From Chlorogloeopsis sp. ULAP01 (GTDB lineage: Bacteria > Cyanobacteriota > Cyanobacteriia > Cyanobacteriales > Nostocaceae): a stretch of 64,000 nucleotides of DNA. The notes below the pieces were generated by a model that did not search any database, was not told where the DNA came from, and saw only the letters and a list, made by a program, of their open reading frames with translations. Shown one piece after another: positions 48,482-58,389 of this stretch. The stretch spans positions 1 through 64,000 of the forward strand of contig NZ_JAUDRH010000021.1 of NCBI RefSeq assembly GCF_030381805.1, read 5' to 3'. Both the position numbers and the translations under genes were made by a program. Each line of letters starts with the position of its first letter. The stretch's first letter is position 1.

Positions 48482-48533
48482 TTAACCACTAACCACTAAC
48501 CACTAACCACTAACCATTAACCATTAACCATTA
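48482..48533. repeat. Tandem TAACCAC/TAACCAT heptamers
   Basis: Seven tandem heptamers run into the stop codon of psb32 (48524-48526). Confidence 0.85.
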
Positions 48534-49255
48534 GAAGATGGTTGGTTGATTTGGTAAATGTAATAAGTCGCCATCGGGATAATGGTGGCGGCAATTAAAA
48601 GTCCTACTACCCAAGCGGTAGCATTACCCGTGTCTGTTTTTTCTCCTTTTTTGAAGGTGCTTTCTACCTGCACGGTGTCAACAACTTCGGGAGCTCCGGG
48701 ATCGGGTTGTCCCGATAGTACAGCTACTAGGCGATCGCTTGCATCTAAAAATGCTTGATTGTATTTGTCACCATCCCGCAAAGGAACCGCGACAGTTTCA
48801 TTAGCTACACTTTGAGCAATCTCGTCTGACATCAAAGACTTGACTCGTTCACCAGTAATAATCGCAGTACCGTTGGTTACGGTATTAATCATTAGTAGGG
48901 TTTGATTAGCTTGTGCTTCTTTGTCGGGGAACCATTTTTCAAATAATGCTTTGGTAAAGCTCTCCGGAGTTACACCATAGTCAAGACGGCGAACAGTAAC
49001 AATTCTTACTTCATTTCCGGTTTGCTTGGCTAATTCCTCAAAGGCGCTGCTAAGTTTACCTTCATTGACACGGCTGATGACATCAGCTTCATCGACAACC
49101 CAGGTATCAGGTGTGAGAGCAGGAATTTGATACACACCTGTGGCTAAAGCGGGTGCCATAAATAGTGAGGAGGCTAAAATAACGCTCATCAATGACAAAA
49201 TTAGCCAGTGAATGTGTTTTTTCCAGTTGAATATTTGGTTGAGGAGCTGTTTCAT
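48524..49255 (-). CDS. psb32: Psb32-type TPM-domain protein
   Basis: A 243-residue protein with an N-terminal signal (LILSLMSVILASSLFMAPALA), a TPM domain (VVDEADVISRVNEGKLSSAFEELAK, VTVRRLDYGV, KWFPDKEAQANQTLLMIN) and a C-terminal membrane anchor (AWVVGLLIAATIIPMATYY). Psb32 is a thylakoid lumen-facing protein that protects photosystem II from light damage and helps its repair. The last codons are overlapped by heptamer repeats that do not change the reading frame. Confidence 0.9.
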   Translation of the reverse strand: MKQLLNQIFNWKKHIHWLILSLMSVILASSLFMAPALATGVYQIPALTPDTWVVDEADVISRVNEGKLSSAFEELAKQTGNEVRIVTVRRLDYGVTPESFTKALFEKWFPDKEAQANQTLLMINTVTNGTAIITGERVKSLMSDEIAQSVANETVAVPLRDGDKYNQAFLDASDRLVAVLSGQPDPGAPEVVDTVQVESTFKKGEKTDTGNATAWVVGLLIAATIIPMATYYIYQINQPSSNG

Positions 49256-49445
49256 CGGATTGAATTATAGTATAAAGACAGGCTTCCACCAAAAATACTA
49301 CACAAAGATTGGCAAAGTCTTGTCTTTTCTCAGAGTCTTTTTGCGAAGTTCAATTCAGTTGAAACAGAAAATTATATATATCCCCTACCTTCATTTTTGG
49401 TGATGATGGTTTACTATTGGTGAGTTTCAAGCTCAAATTTTCAAA

Positions 49446-50156
49446 TTAACTTACCGATAGTAGAGCAATCAACTCTTGCTTTTTCTTTTTGTTGTATCCA
49501 GAAATTCCTTGTGTTTTCGCCATATCTCTAAGTTGTGTCACTGATAAGGTAGTTAACTTCACCTTTGTAGTGGCTTCTGGTGTAGCAACTTCTGGGATCA
49601 TAGCTTCTGGTGTTATTTCAGGGGCGATATAAAAGACTTCTTGAAGCGCATCTAGCTTTTTACCCTTAGTTATGCCGCATTTGAGTTTTGTGATTGGCTC
49701 AAAGGTTTGCCAAGTTTTGCGTGAAGCTTCATCAATACGATTGGTAGCGATCACCAGTTTTACGCCTTTTAACTCACTGTTGGGCTTTTCAATCAGGTAA
49801 CGCAAAGCTGCTTGAATATCATCTCTACTTGCAGTTGACAAATTAATTTTTGGTACTAACTCACCAGTCAGAATCTTGGTTAACTCAAGTGTCTTCTCAC
49901 TGGCATCTGTAACAACGCACCACACCCTTTCTAATCCGGCTTCGGATGCGATCGCATAAACGAAACCATTCCCGATGACTTCATACTGATCTTCGCCGAT
50001 TTCTTTGACAATCACTGGAACCCAATTACGACTGCCCGACTCAATCAGCGCTGTTGCAGCTGCTTTGATGCAAAATTCGGGTACATCCGTGCCTTTACCT
50101 GGGCTAATTTCATGCATATAAAGACACATCAAATTTCCAACGTTACTTACGCTCAT
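49446..50156 (-). CDS. ParB-like protein with C-terminal Rho_N/SAP-like domain
   Basis: A 236-residue protein. The N-terminal half (SRNWVPVIVKEIGEDQYEVIG, NGFVYAIASEAGLERVWCVV) resembles the ParB/Srx fold. The C-terminal 35 residues (LSVTQLRDMAKTQGISGY, KKKKQELIALL) form a Rho_N/SAP-like helix-extended-loop-helix that binds nucleic acid. It follows the broken nuclease-ParA gene, whose reconstructed stop at 50170 is 13 bases upstream, in a ParA-ParB order. It may be a DNA-partition or plasmid-type partner; specificity is unknown. Confidence 0.8.
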   Translation of the reverse strand: MSVSNVGNLMCLYMHEISPGKGTDVPEFCIKAAATALIESGSRNWVPVIVKEIGEDQYEVIGNGFVYAIASEAGLERVWCVVTDASEKTLELTKILTGELVPKINLSTASRDDIQAALRYLIEKPNSELKGVKLVIATNRIDEASRKTWQTFEPITKLKCGITKGKKLDALQEVFYIAPEITPEAMIPEVATPEATTKVKLTTLSVTQLRDMAKTQGISGYNKKKKQELIALLSVS

Positions 50157-50169
50157 CTTTCTAAACTTC

Positions 50170-51633
50170 TTATTGTAAAAAGTATTCCTTCGTTAATACC
50201 AAATAATGCTCGCAGGCTGTCTTGTTTTTATAAGCAGCAGGAGTACGAGTAAACGCAGCACCTGCAATATGTGCGTAGCTAGGTATGCTGAAAATATAGA
50301 GGTTTTTGTGAGTAGGTGTATCTGGAGTAAAAGTATGGTGTTAAGTCAATAGGATTGGCAGTTTTATTCTTTTTGGCTCGTTCTATGATTTTGTCTATTG
50401 CTAGTTCTGCTGTACGTTTTGCAGGATCGGTGATTGATTCACCATTATAAAAAATGGGTAGGGCAATAGGGCCTCCATCATTTCTTTCGCTTTGAATTTC
50501 TAGAATAAAACGCTCAAGAACAGTTGCTGCATTCTCCAAAGAAAAAATGGAGTTGTGTTTGGTGGGAATTAAAACTACATCTGCTGCGTAAATTGCACTT
50601 TTGCTGAAAAATCTCCAGTTTGGTGGAGAGTCAATCAAGATATAGTCATATTGTGATTTGAATGATTCTAGTGCTTGTCGTAGTCTTCCAGGACTTATCA
50701 TTTGACGCAGTTTATCTTCTTCCACATACTGAAGCTTTTCATCACTAGCAATAATGTCAAATTGCCAAGTAATGCCTGGTTTGGGGGAGAATTTACAAGT
50801 GTTGATCAACCCGTCAGGTGATGGTGCAGTTTTATTTACCAGCCACGAGTACAAAGAATCTTGACTAACTTTCACACCTAGTGAGCTAGTCAAGTCTTTT
50901 TGATTGGGATCGAAGTCAATAATGAGCGATCGCTTTCCTAACATTGCCAAAATAGCTGCCAAGTTGACTGTGGTAGTAGTTTTCCCGACTCCACCTTTGT
51001 TGTTATAAACTGCCACAGTCAGTGCTTTTTGCGGATTGTCTATCTTCTGCTTGATTGCCGAAATAATTGTATCTACATTGTTGAAGGTAATCTCCAGACA
51101 AGGAAGTGCAGGATGGATAACCTTATACTATTTCACGAAAAGGCTGATATGGATGTACCCCACCGCCTACGGCACCTCCCCTTACTAAGGGGAGGTTGGG
51201 AGGGGTTGAATATGAATCACTCAAAAAGTGAAATGGTATTACCATGTTTTCTAAACAACTGGATGTAGTTACCGTTGGTGATGATTCCCCATTGGGCAGA
51301 TTAGCACTTTGAGGCAAGTAAATAACACTTGAGTTGACAAACTGTTGACCTATATTGTGCTGAGTTTGGGTGTAAGTTTATATTTCTACCTTTCACCTCT
51401 ATTAACAAATAAGGGTTTAATTTGGTGTGAATAAAAATGTCACCGTCAGAATTCTTGCGAACAGCGTAGTCAACGGCATCATTACCATTTCCAGTAGCAA
51501 AGCCAGGAATTGTTTCCGTTATATCAAATCCAAGTGTTTTCTGTAATTCTGTGATAAATATACTACAAACTACAGGCTCTGCTGCACTATCTGAAAGGTG
51601 TTGTAGTGCTTGTTTTATATTAGTAAAATCCAC
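50170..51633 (-). pseudogene. Nuclease-like domain fused to ParA ATPase, multiply disrupted
   Basis: One gene in pieces. The N-terminal 110 residues contain an acidic-Lys motif of PD-(D/E)xK type (DAVDYAVRK, YLLIEVKGRN). A stop at 51301-51303 follows, after which codons continue as AQWGIITNGNYIQLFRKHG. A 113-bp MITE (51126-51238, TTA duplication) comes next; excising it joins LFRKHG to KVIHPALPCLEITF exactly. The ParA domain follows (NNKGGVGKTTTTVNLA, IDFDPNQKDLTSSL, IDSPPNW). Near 50281 a frameshift separates the last 35 codons (AHIAGAAFTRTPAAYKNKTA) to 50170. A GTG at 51016 could still start a ParA-only protein. Confidence 0.85.
51126..51238 (-). mobile_element. 113-bp MITE, copy 3 (inside the nuclease-ParA gene)
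   Basis: Ends TACTATTTCAC / GTGAAATGGTA, target duplication TTA (51123-51125, 51239-51241). Near-identical to copies 1 and 2; same orientation as copy 2. Confidence 0.9.
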
Positions 51634-51826
51634 ATATAGTTAAATCTAAATATACAAAAGCTACCAAGCCAGGCATTTTTATACTTAGTGTAATCAATAA
51701 CTTGTAATATTATCATCCGTAACTTTCGCAGTTCCGATGACAAAGCAGTAAAAACCAGCCACAGTTACCTCACTCTGAATATGGAATTTAAACCCGCGCT
51801 CAGAGCCTTAATAACTGCTCACTGAT

Positions 51827-54568
51827 TTAACACTCGCTACTACTTTGAACTGTTTGTTTGAGAGGAATTTCTAACCAAAATTCCGTACCTTTATCTATTT
51901 GTGATACACACTTAATTGTTCCACCGTGCTTGTTGACAACAATCTGATAACTAATGGCAAGCCCCAGTCCCATACCCTTACCTACTGGTTTAGTGGTGAA
52001 AAACGGGTCAAATATTCGCTTTTGTACCTCTTCGCTCATTCCCCGTCCATTGTCGGCAATGCGAACTACAGCATGAGATTTATCTGCTGATATTTCAGTA
52101 TAAATCCGGATACAATACGTATCTTTACCACTTTCTTCTGTCAGGACATCAATAGCATTGGCAAGAACATTCATAAATACTTGGTTGATTTCTCCGGCAT
52201 AGCATTCCACCAATGGCAACTCCCCGTAATCTTTAATCACTTTAATACCAGGAAACTTGGCAGTTGGCTTGAGGCGATGTTGTAGGATCAATAATGTGTT
52301 ATCAATGCCTTCATGTAAGTCAACAGGTTTGATTTCAGCCTGATCCAAGCGCGAAAAGTTACGTAAAGACAACACGATCGCCTGAATGCGTTCAGTTCCT
52401 GCCTGCATTGAGGACAAAATTTTTGGTAAATCATCGACAACAAACTCTAAATCAATGGCATCTGCTTTTGCCTCAACTTCTTCGTTGGGCTGAGGATTAT
52501 GTATTTGATAGAGTTGCAAAAGTGCTAGCAGTTCCTGGGTATAGTTAATGACGTGACTAAGGTTGCCGTAGATGAAGTTAACAGGATTATTAATTTCGTG
52601 GGCAATGCCTGCCACCAACTGTCCCAAGCTAGACATTTTTTCAGTTTGAATTAGTTGTGTTTGTGTTTGTTGCAGTTGGCACAGAGCTTGCTCTAATTGT
52701 GCAGCTTTAGCCGTTGCCTCTGCTTCGGTAGCAAGGCTTTGCTCGTAGAGTTGTGCTTGTTGAATGGCGATCGCTGCCTGATCTGCTAATTGTTGCAGCA
52801 AGTCGATTTCATCATCATGCCAATTCCTGGGGGCATGGCAATTGTGAGCAATTAGTAATCCCCACAGTTGCGTACCCATTTTGATGGGAACAATTAAGCA
52901 GGCTTGTACTTGAAGATTGTGCAAAAACTCTTGATGACAAGGACTTAAAGAAGTCGCCGAGGCATTATTAATTGCCCTAATCCTACCTCGAAAGTAAAGA
53001 TGGGTATATTCATCAGGAAAGCATTCCGAAGGAGCTTTTATTCCCAAAACAGATTTCCAATTGCCATTGACTTCTTCAAAAATTACCTCTCCCTGAGTAT
53101 TTTCCTGAAATTGATAAATTAGCACCCGGTCTGTATTCAACAGTTTTCGTACTTCCCGTACAATTGTTTGCAGAGTTGACTTCAAATCTAAGGTGCAGTG
53201 AATTTGATCTGTAATTTGCTTGAGCAATACAGAATACTGCAATGACTGTTGCAACTGGGTAGTTTGTTGTTGTACCTTGCGTTTCAAGTTTAGATTTAGC
53301 CTTTGCACCTGTAAGCGCATTTTTTTTGCTTTTTGGTACATTAGCTGCTGCTGAATTGCTATAGAAAAATGATGGTACAAAGCTTTAGCTAGGGAAATTT
53401 CTTCTGGTTGCCACTCAAGTACTTGCTCCTTTTTTCGCTCTCGCCACGCCGCAAAAGAAAATTGGGGAAACCGTTGTCGCTGATTTTCCTCACCGTATCC
53501 TGCCCATAAAATTTCGCTATCAAATTCATGACGAAAAATACTTAAAGAACCAATACACTTTTGGCGATAATGTAGGGGAATCACTAAAATTCCCCGAATG
53601 CGAGTAGATTTAAAAAAAGGAGCTAAAGCTTCTAATTGGGGTTCTTTGTAGAGGTCTTTAATTGCCAAAACATTACCGTGTTTGCACTGTGCAATCCAGT
53701 TTTGCCAAGCAGAATGTTTTTCTAGAAAATTGTTTTCTGATTCACTAGGTAATATTGGCTGGTCGCCCCAAGTATACAATTGTGATGTTGCTTGAATGTG
53801 AAGTCTGCCACCTACTCCAGCAATTGCAGTAATTATTTCTTTCAATGCTGCTGATAATTGAATTTCCGGCACTGTATTTAATAGGATGCTGATTCGGTTT
53901 ATGGTTGCCCCTCGTTGTTGTTCCGCATGGCTTTGGGCAAGTAAATTATTGACAGCGATCGCTAGTGATAATTGATCGGCAACTTGCTGTACCATCCGAA
54001 TTTCCCGCTTTAAAAATGTTCGCGGTTGACTATGGTGTGACACCAACAATCCCCACAGTCGTGGTTTTGCTGATTCCTGTTTTTGGTCGCAATCTACAAT
54101 TGGTACTACAAGCGAAGACTGCACGCCCATTGATTTTAAATATTCAAGATGGCAAGGATCTACTCGCCGATACTGAAAATTGTCAATTTCATGCAGAGGT
54201 TTGCCACTTTCCGGACATTGCAGCCGTGACAGCCCAATTCGTCCACTTGATACATCTACAATCGTGCGTTGCCGCGCCAACAAATACATCTGTCTTGACT
54301 CTTCTGGAATATCATCTGCTGGGAAATGTAGCCCCAATAGGGATGGTAGACGCTGTTCGCATATCGATTCAGCAATGACTTCACCATTGCCATTCAGGTC
54401 AAATCGATACACTTTCACCCTGTCTGTACTCAAAAATTCACGCAATTCTGTGACAGTAGCTGCCAATATATCCTTTAGTTCGAGCGATCGCTTAATTCGG
54501 TTTGTAATCCGGTGCAGAAAATCTTTGTGGGCAAATGTTTGCTGTAAGCCGCTCTGAGAATATGTCAT
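51827..54568 (-). CDS. Sensor histidine kinase with three GAF domains, two with bilin-type Cys-His
   Basis: A 913-residue soluble kinase. The first GAF (about 20-210) has FPADDIPEESRQMY and DPCHLEYLKSMGV (Cys139-His140), the phytochrome chromophore signature. The third GAF (about 450-610) has SPCHQEFLHNLQV (Cys544-His545). The middle GAF lacks this motif. A coiled region leads to a HisKA domain with GIAHEINNPVNF (His657) and an ATPase domain (ADNGRGMSEEV, GKGMGLGLAISYQI). It probably binds one or two bilins and senses light, but no PHY domain is evident. No response regulator adjoins. Confidence 0.9.
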   Translation of the reverse strand: MTYSQSGLQQTFAHKDFLHRITNRIKRSLELKDILAATVTELREFLSTDRVKVYRFDLNGNGEVIAESICEQRLPSLLGLHFPADDIPEESRQMYLLARQRTIVDVSSGRIGLSRLQCPESGKPLHEIDNFQYRRVDPCHLEYLKSMGVQSSLVVPIVDCDQKQESAKPRLWGLLVSHHSQPRTFLKREIRMVQQVADQLSLAIAVNNLLAQSHAEQQRGATINRISILLNTVPEIQLSAALKEIITAIAGVGGRLHIQATSQLYTWGDQPILPSESENNFLEKHSAWQNWIAQCKHGNVLAIKDLYKEPQLEALAPFFKSTRIRGILVIPLHYRQKCIGSLSIFRHEFDSEILWAGYGEENQRQRFPQFSFAAWRERKKEQVLEWQPEEISLAKALYHHFSIAIQQQLMYQKAKKMRLQVQRLNLNLKRKVQQQTTQLQQSLQYSVLLKQITDQIHCTLDLKSTLQTIVREVRKLLNTDRVLIYQFQENTQGEVIFEEVNGNWKSVLGIKAPSECFPDEYTHLYFRGRIRAINNASATSLSPCHQEFLHNLQVQACLIVPIKMGTQLWGLLIAHNCHAPRNWHDDEIDLLQQLADQAAIAIQQAQLYEQSLATEAEATAKAAQLEQALCQLQQTQTQLIQTEKMSSLGQLVAGIAHEINNPVNFIYGNLSHVINYTQELLALLQLYQIHNPQPNEEVEAKADAIDLEFVVDDLPKILSSMQAGTERIQAIVLSLRNFSRLDQAEIKPVDLHEGIDNTLLILQHRLKPTAKFPGIKVIKDYGELPLVECYAGEINQVFMNVLANAIDVLTEESGKDTYCIRIYTEISADKSHAVVRIADNGRGMSEEVQKRIFDPFFTTKPVGKGMGLGLAISYQIVVNKHGGTIKCVSQIDKGTEFWLEIPLKQTVQSSSEC

Positions 54569-54929
54569 TTCTTTTCAATATCCAGACAAGATGATCAAGA
54601 TTTTTTATTTGTGAAGATGCTGGCTAGCAGATCCCCGACTTCTAAAGGAAGTCGGGGATCTAAGCACCTTAAGCACCTTAATAATTTAAGAAAAAGTTAA
54701 CAAGAGTTTATTTAATTTTATACATTAAATTTTTAGATTTAATTAGACAAATACCTTCTTTATAAAGAATTTAGCTAATTACACTTATAATTATGTCGAA
54801 TATATACTACTAATTTTTGTATATTCACTCAGTATTTATGACTAATTTTGAAACTAAGTTAGTTTGGGGAATAATAGCATTCCCCTTTTACAAAGGTTTT
54901 TGATATTAATACAAAAATTCTGGCAATAA
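54569..54929. other. Intergenic region with a GATCCCCGACTTC hairpin
   Basis: About 360 AT-rich bases. The 14-bp perfect stem at 54629-54661 is the main feature. No gene recognised. Confidence 0.5.
54629..54661. repeat. Perfect 14-bp hairpin
   Basis: AGATCCCCGACTTC / GAAGTCGGGGATCT with a 5-base loop. No T-run follows on the plus strand. It could be a dispersed palindrome or a bidirectional terminator. Confidence 0.75.
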
Positions 54930-55400
54930 CTAATCGTAAGCTACTGATAGTAAAGGTAATTTGCGGATTTCTTCGCGGACACTCATCAAGATTTTACCAA
55001 GCTGATTTTGGCCGCTTTTATCTGCACCGCATCCCCAAAAATAATCAGTTGGGGAATTTTCTACAAGCAAGCGATCGCCTGTAGCCAAGAGAATCTTTCT
55101 AATGTCTGCATGGGTAAGAAACTTTTTGAGTACAGCTTGTTGCATTACTTTTGTCTTCACTTCATCCCAATCTGAACGTACTTGGCGAGTATGACACCGT
55201 CCCAATGCAGCAGCTTGTTCTGGTGTCTCGACGGCATGGATAATAGGTATAATTACTGCATCTTGGGTACCTACAAACTTTTGAGCTTGATAATAATGTT
55301 CTACCGTCGGCCAGTAAGTACCCTCGATTGCAATACCATGAGGAGAAAAATTAGAAAAACAGCCATAAGGCTCGTAAGCTTTGTAAAAGTAAATAGTCAT
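54930..55400 (-). CDS. NADAR-family protein (YbiA-like)
   Basis: A 156-residue cytoplasmic protein. FSNFSPHGIAIEGTYWPTVEHYYQAQKF opens the NADAR (DUF1768) fold, and GDRLLVENSPTDYFWGCGAD contains the conserved ENSP and WG residues. Family members include riboflavin-intermediate N-glycosidases (YbiA) and enzymes that remove ADP-ribose from guanine. Which activity applies here is not visible. No toxin gene such as darT is adjacent. Confidence 0.9.
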   Translation of the reverse strand: MTIYFYKAYEPYGCFSNFSPHGIAIEGTYWPTVEHYYQAQKFVGTQDAVIIPIIHAVETPEQAAALGRCHTRQVRSDWDEVKTKVMQQAVLKKFLTHADIRKILLATGDRLLVENSPTDYFWGCGADKSGQNQLGKILMSVREEIRKLPLLSVAYD

Positions 55401-55555
55401 TTTAAAGTACTCTTTTATAGTTCAACTTCTATCATGCCTGTATATGCTTACAGCCAGACATCTAACTTCAGTTGAAAAATCAGGCAGAAGGCAGAAGCCA
55501 GAGGATAGAAGGATTAAGGTAATTTGATTTTAAGTTAGAGGACAGGAGACTAATA

Positions 55556-56047
55556 ATGGAGGCGAATAACCAGACAAGCGATCGCCACACTCCGCTAATT
55601 GCTGCCGGGATTTTTTTAGGTTTGGGTTTAGGAGGATTCGTGGATGGGATTGTGTTGCATCAAATTTTGCAGTGGCATCATATGTTAAGCAGCGTTCGAC
55701 CATTAACAAACGAATCTAACATCGATTTAAATATGGTTTGGGATGGCTTATTTCATGCTTTTGATTGGTTGATGACTGTAGTAGGAGTAGTGTTACTGTG
55801 GCGAGCAGGCGGGAAAGATGATGTTCCTTGGTCATCTTATACCTTTGTTGGATCTTTACTCATTGGTGCTGGTTTATTTAACTTTGTGGAAGGACTGATC
55901 GATCATCAAATTCTCGGTATTCATCATGTTAAGCCAGGGCCGCATCAGTTAGCTTGGGATTTAGGGTTTTTAGCTAGTGGTGCGCTAATGATTTTGGTTG
56001 GATGGGTAATGTTAAATCAAAAGTTACGCTCGTCCTCACAAGAGTAA
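55556..56047 (+). CDS. DUF2243 membrane protein
   Basis: A 163-residue protein with four membrane segments. GIFLGLGLGGFVDGIVLHQILQWHH and FNFVEGLIDHQILGIHHV carry repeated His residues within membrane segments, the DUF2243 pattern. Function unknown; the His clusters could coordinate metal. The CRISPR array begins four bases after its stop. Confidence 0.88.
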   Translation: MEANNQTSDRHTPLIAAGIFLGLGLGGFVDGIVLHQILQWHHMLSSVRPLTNESNIDLNMVWDGLFHAFDWLMTVVGVVLLWRAGGKDDVPWSSYTFVGSLLIGAGLFNFVEGLIDHQILGIHHVKPGPHQLAWDLGFLASGALMILVGWVMLNQKLRSSSQE

Positions 56048-56050
56048 GGA

Positions 56051-57967
56051 GTTTTTCCCTAATAGGGAGTAAGAGAAATTTCAACTTGAATCTGGATGGC
56101 GCGATAGAAGCAGGCTTTCCCCGTTTCAATCCCTAATAGGGAGTAAGAGAAATTTCAACTACTAGGTAGCTACTAGGTATCGCAATTATAATAGTTTCAA
56201 TTCTTAATAGGGAGTAAGAGAAATTTCAACAGAAAATTCTGAATAAGCCGTTCTGCCTGTGGTGGGTTTCAATCCCTAATAGGGAGTAAGAGAAATTTCA
56301 ACCCCAAATTTTATGATCCGCTTTCTTGCCTGTACGGTTTCAATCCCTAATAGGGAGTAAGAGAAATTTCAACTTGTAATCAAAGCTCACAAAAACCTTC
56401 GGATGTTCTCAGTTTCAATCCCTAATAGGGAGTAAGAGAAATTTCAACGATTCACAAAGCTTATTTTCACATTAGGCGTAATAGGTTTCAATCCCTAATA
56501 GGGAGTAAGAGAAATTTCAACTACCACGAGGGTGTGGGCATTACTCATATTCAAAGTTTCAATCCCTAATAGGGAGTAAGAGAAATTTCAACGAGTTATT
56601 ACAATTTCGGATACGATGCCAGAAGGTTTCAATCCCTAATAGGGAGTAAGAGAAATTTCAACTCTATTCACCAGCCGAGGCTGACCATTACTGGCTTGTT
56701 TCAATCCCTAATAGGGAGTAAGAGAAATTTCAACTGCTCCCACCTACGCAAGGGTGGCTACTATATCTGTGTTTCAATCCCTAATAGGGAGTAAGAGAAA
56801 TTTCAACTTGAGATGTTAGAAACCCCTAAAAACCCGGTCATAAATGTTTCAATCCCTAATAGGGAGTAAGAGAAATTTCAACTGAAATTCTTTCTCTGTA
56901 TTGTCTGCCATGCAATCATTGTTTCAATCCCTAATAGGGAGTAAGAGAAATTTCAACCAGAGTTGATAGATTTTTGAAATAAAGCATCAACTTGTTTCAA
57001 TCCCTAATAGGGAGTAAGAGAAATTTCAACTCATCAACTGGGAAAGGGCGGCCGCCTGGGCAGTTTCAATCCCTAATAGGGAGTAAGAGAAATTTCAACT
57101 TTTAAAAGGCTGACTGGCAACCATCACATTCTCAGTTTCAATCCCTAATAGGGAGTAAGAGAAATTTCAACTGAACTTTATACAATGCACCCTATTAGGG
57201 AATGAGTTTCAATCCCTAATAGGGAGTAAGAGAAATTTCAACATACCAAATTGAAACAGTAAATCATTTTGCAATGTTTCAATCCCTAATAGGGAGTAAG
57301 AGAAATTTCAACTTAAGATCTCCCCTTATGTCGTAAAGGCTACTGGGAAGGAGTTTCAATCCCTAATAGGGAGTAAGAGAAATTTCAACTTCCGTTACTG
57401 CTACTTTTAGCTCTGATGTTAGTGGGTTTCAATCCCTAATAGGGAGTAAGAGAAATTTCAACTCCTGACTCACATGGATGATGTGGCAGATCATCAAAAG
57501 TTTCAATCCCTAATAGGGAGTAAGAGAAATTTCAACCATAAAAAAGAGCAGGTAGAGGTAGTTTATTTGGAGTTTCAATCCCTAATAGGGAGTAAGAGAA
57601 ATTTCAACCAGATGTCTGATAGGTTTACCGTAGTTTGATAGGAAGTTTCAATCCCTAATAGGGAGTAAGAGAAATTTCAACCTAAGAGGGGTGTTGCCTA
57701 TTTAGCCTCAGTAGTGCGTTTCAATCCCTAATAGGGAGTAAGAGAAATTTCAACTCCAGCAGAGATGGCAGCCTGCTAGCCCGTAGTGCGTTTCAATCCC
57801 TAATAGGGAGTAAGAGAAATTTCAACGATGATGATGAGTTTTGGCAGTCCTTTAGGGCAGTTTCAATCCCTAATAGGGAGTAAGAGAAATTTCAACTATC
57901 CAGTAAAAGTTCTGGAGGCGCTGGTGCAGAGTTTCAATCCCTAATAGGGAGTAAGAGAAATTTCAAC
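56051..57967 (-). CRISPR. CRISPR array, 27 repeats, no adjacent cas genes
   Basis: A 37-bp repeat (plus strand GTTTCAATCCCTAATAGGG ... GAGAAATTTCAAC) occurs 27 times with 26 spacers of 32-40 bp. The first copy (56051-56085) is 35 bp with a degenerate start and the third (56194-56230) has two substitutions; the others appear identical. Read on the minus strand the repeat ends ATTGAAAC, a well-known crRNA 5' handle, so transcription is probably leftward, the leader is at 57968 and the worn repeats are the old end. No cas genes lie within 10 kb here, so trans-acting cas genes elsewhere are implied. Confidence 0.95.
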
Positions 57968-58389
57968 CGCGGTAGCCCGAAATTTAATCAATATGAGGTT
58001 TTCAAGGTTCGTTGGCGCAGATGGGGCAATCATAGCATGAAAAATTTGGATTGGGTAGAGTGTAAATGGCTGAAATCCAGTCTAGGCAAGGAGCGCGGAT
58101 GGATAATCAGCTAATATTCCCATAAAGCCTTATGCAGTAATAAATTCAGCTATTTTTCTCAGAACTGATTTTCCAACACCTACCCATCCGCGCAGTCAGT
58201 AAAGAAATATAGTGCGATCGCGCATATTTTTACACCGATACACCCAACTTTACCAAAACAGCAGGGACACATAAACTGAATGCAAAGAAAAGATACTGCA
58301 CCACCTTTATTCCTATTGTTTGCTCAGTGTGATGAGAAATACGAAAAATTTTAAGTTAACATCCGGAATAATTCCTAAATCCTAACTCT
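57968..58389 (-). promoter_or_regulatory. Putative CRISPR leader and intergenic region
   Basis: Directly beside the last repeat the minus strand has a TG-extended -10 (TGCTATGAT, 58029-58037) and a GAACCTTGAAAACC segment about 20 bases from the first repeat, as seen in cyanobacterial leaders. The 26-codon frame at about 58038 has no protein features. The remaining 300 bases are AT-rich and precede the DUF4129 gene. Confidence 0.6.

Noticed and set aside
54930..55400. NADAR protein as antitoxin of a DarT-type system
   Set aside because: No darT-like toxin is adjacent, so the toxin-antitoxin idea has no local support.
58038..58115. 26-codon frame in the CRISPR leader
   Set aside because: Too short, no homology recognised, and better explained as leader sequence.
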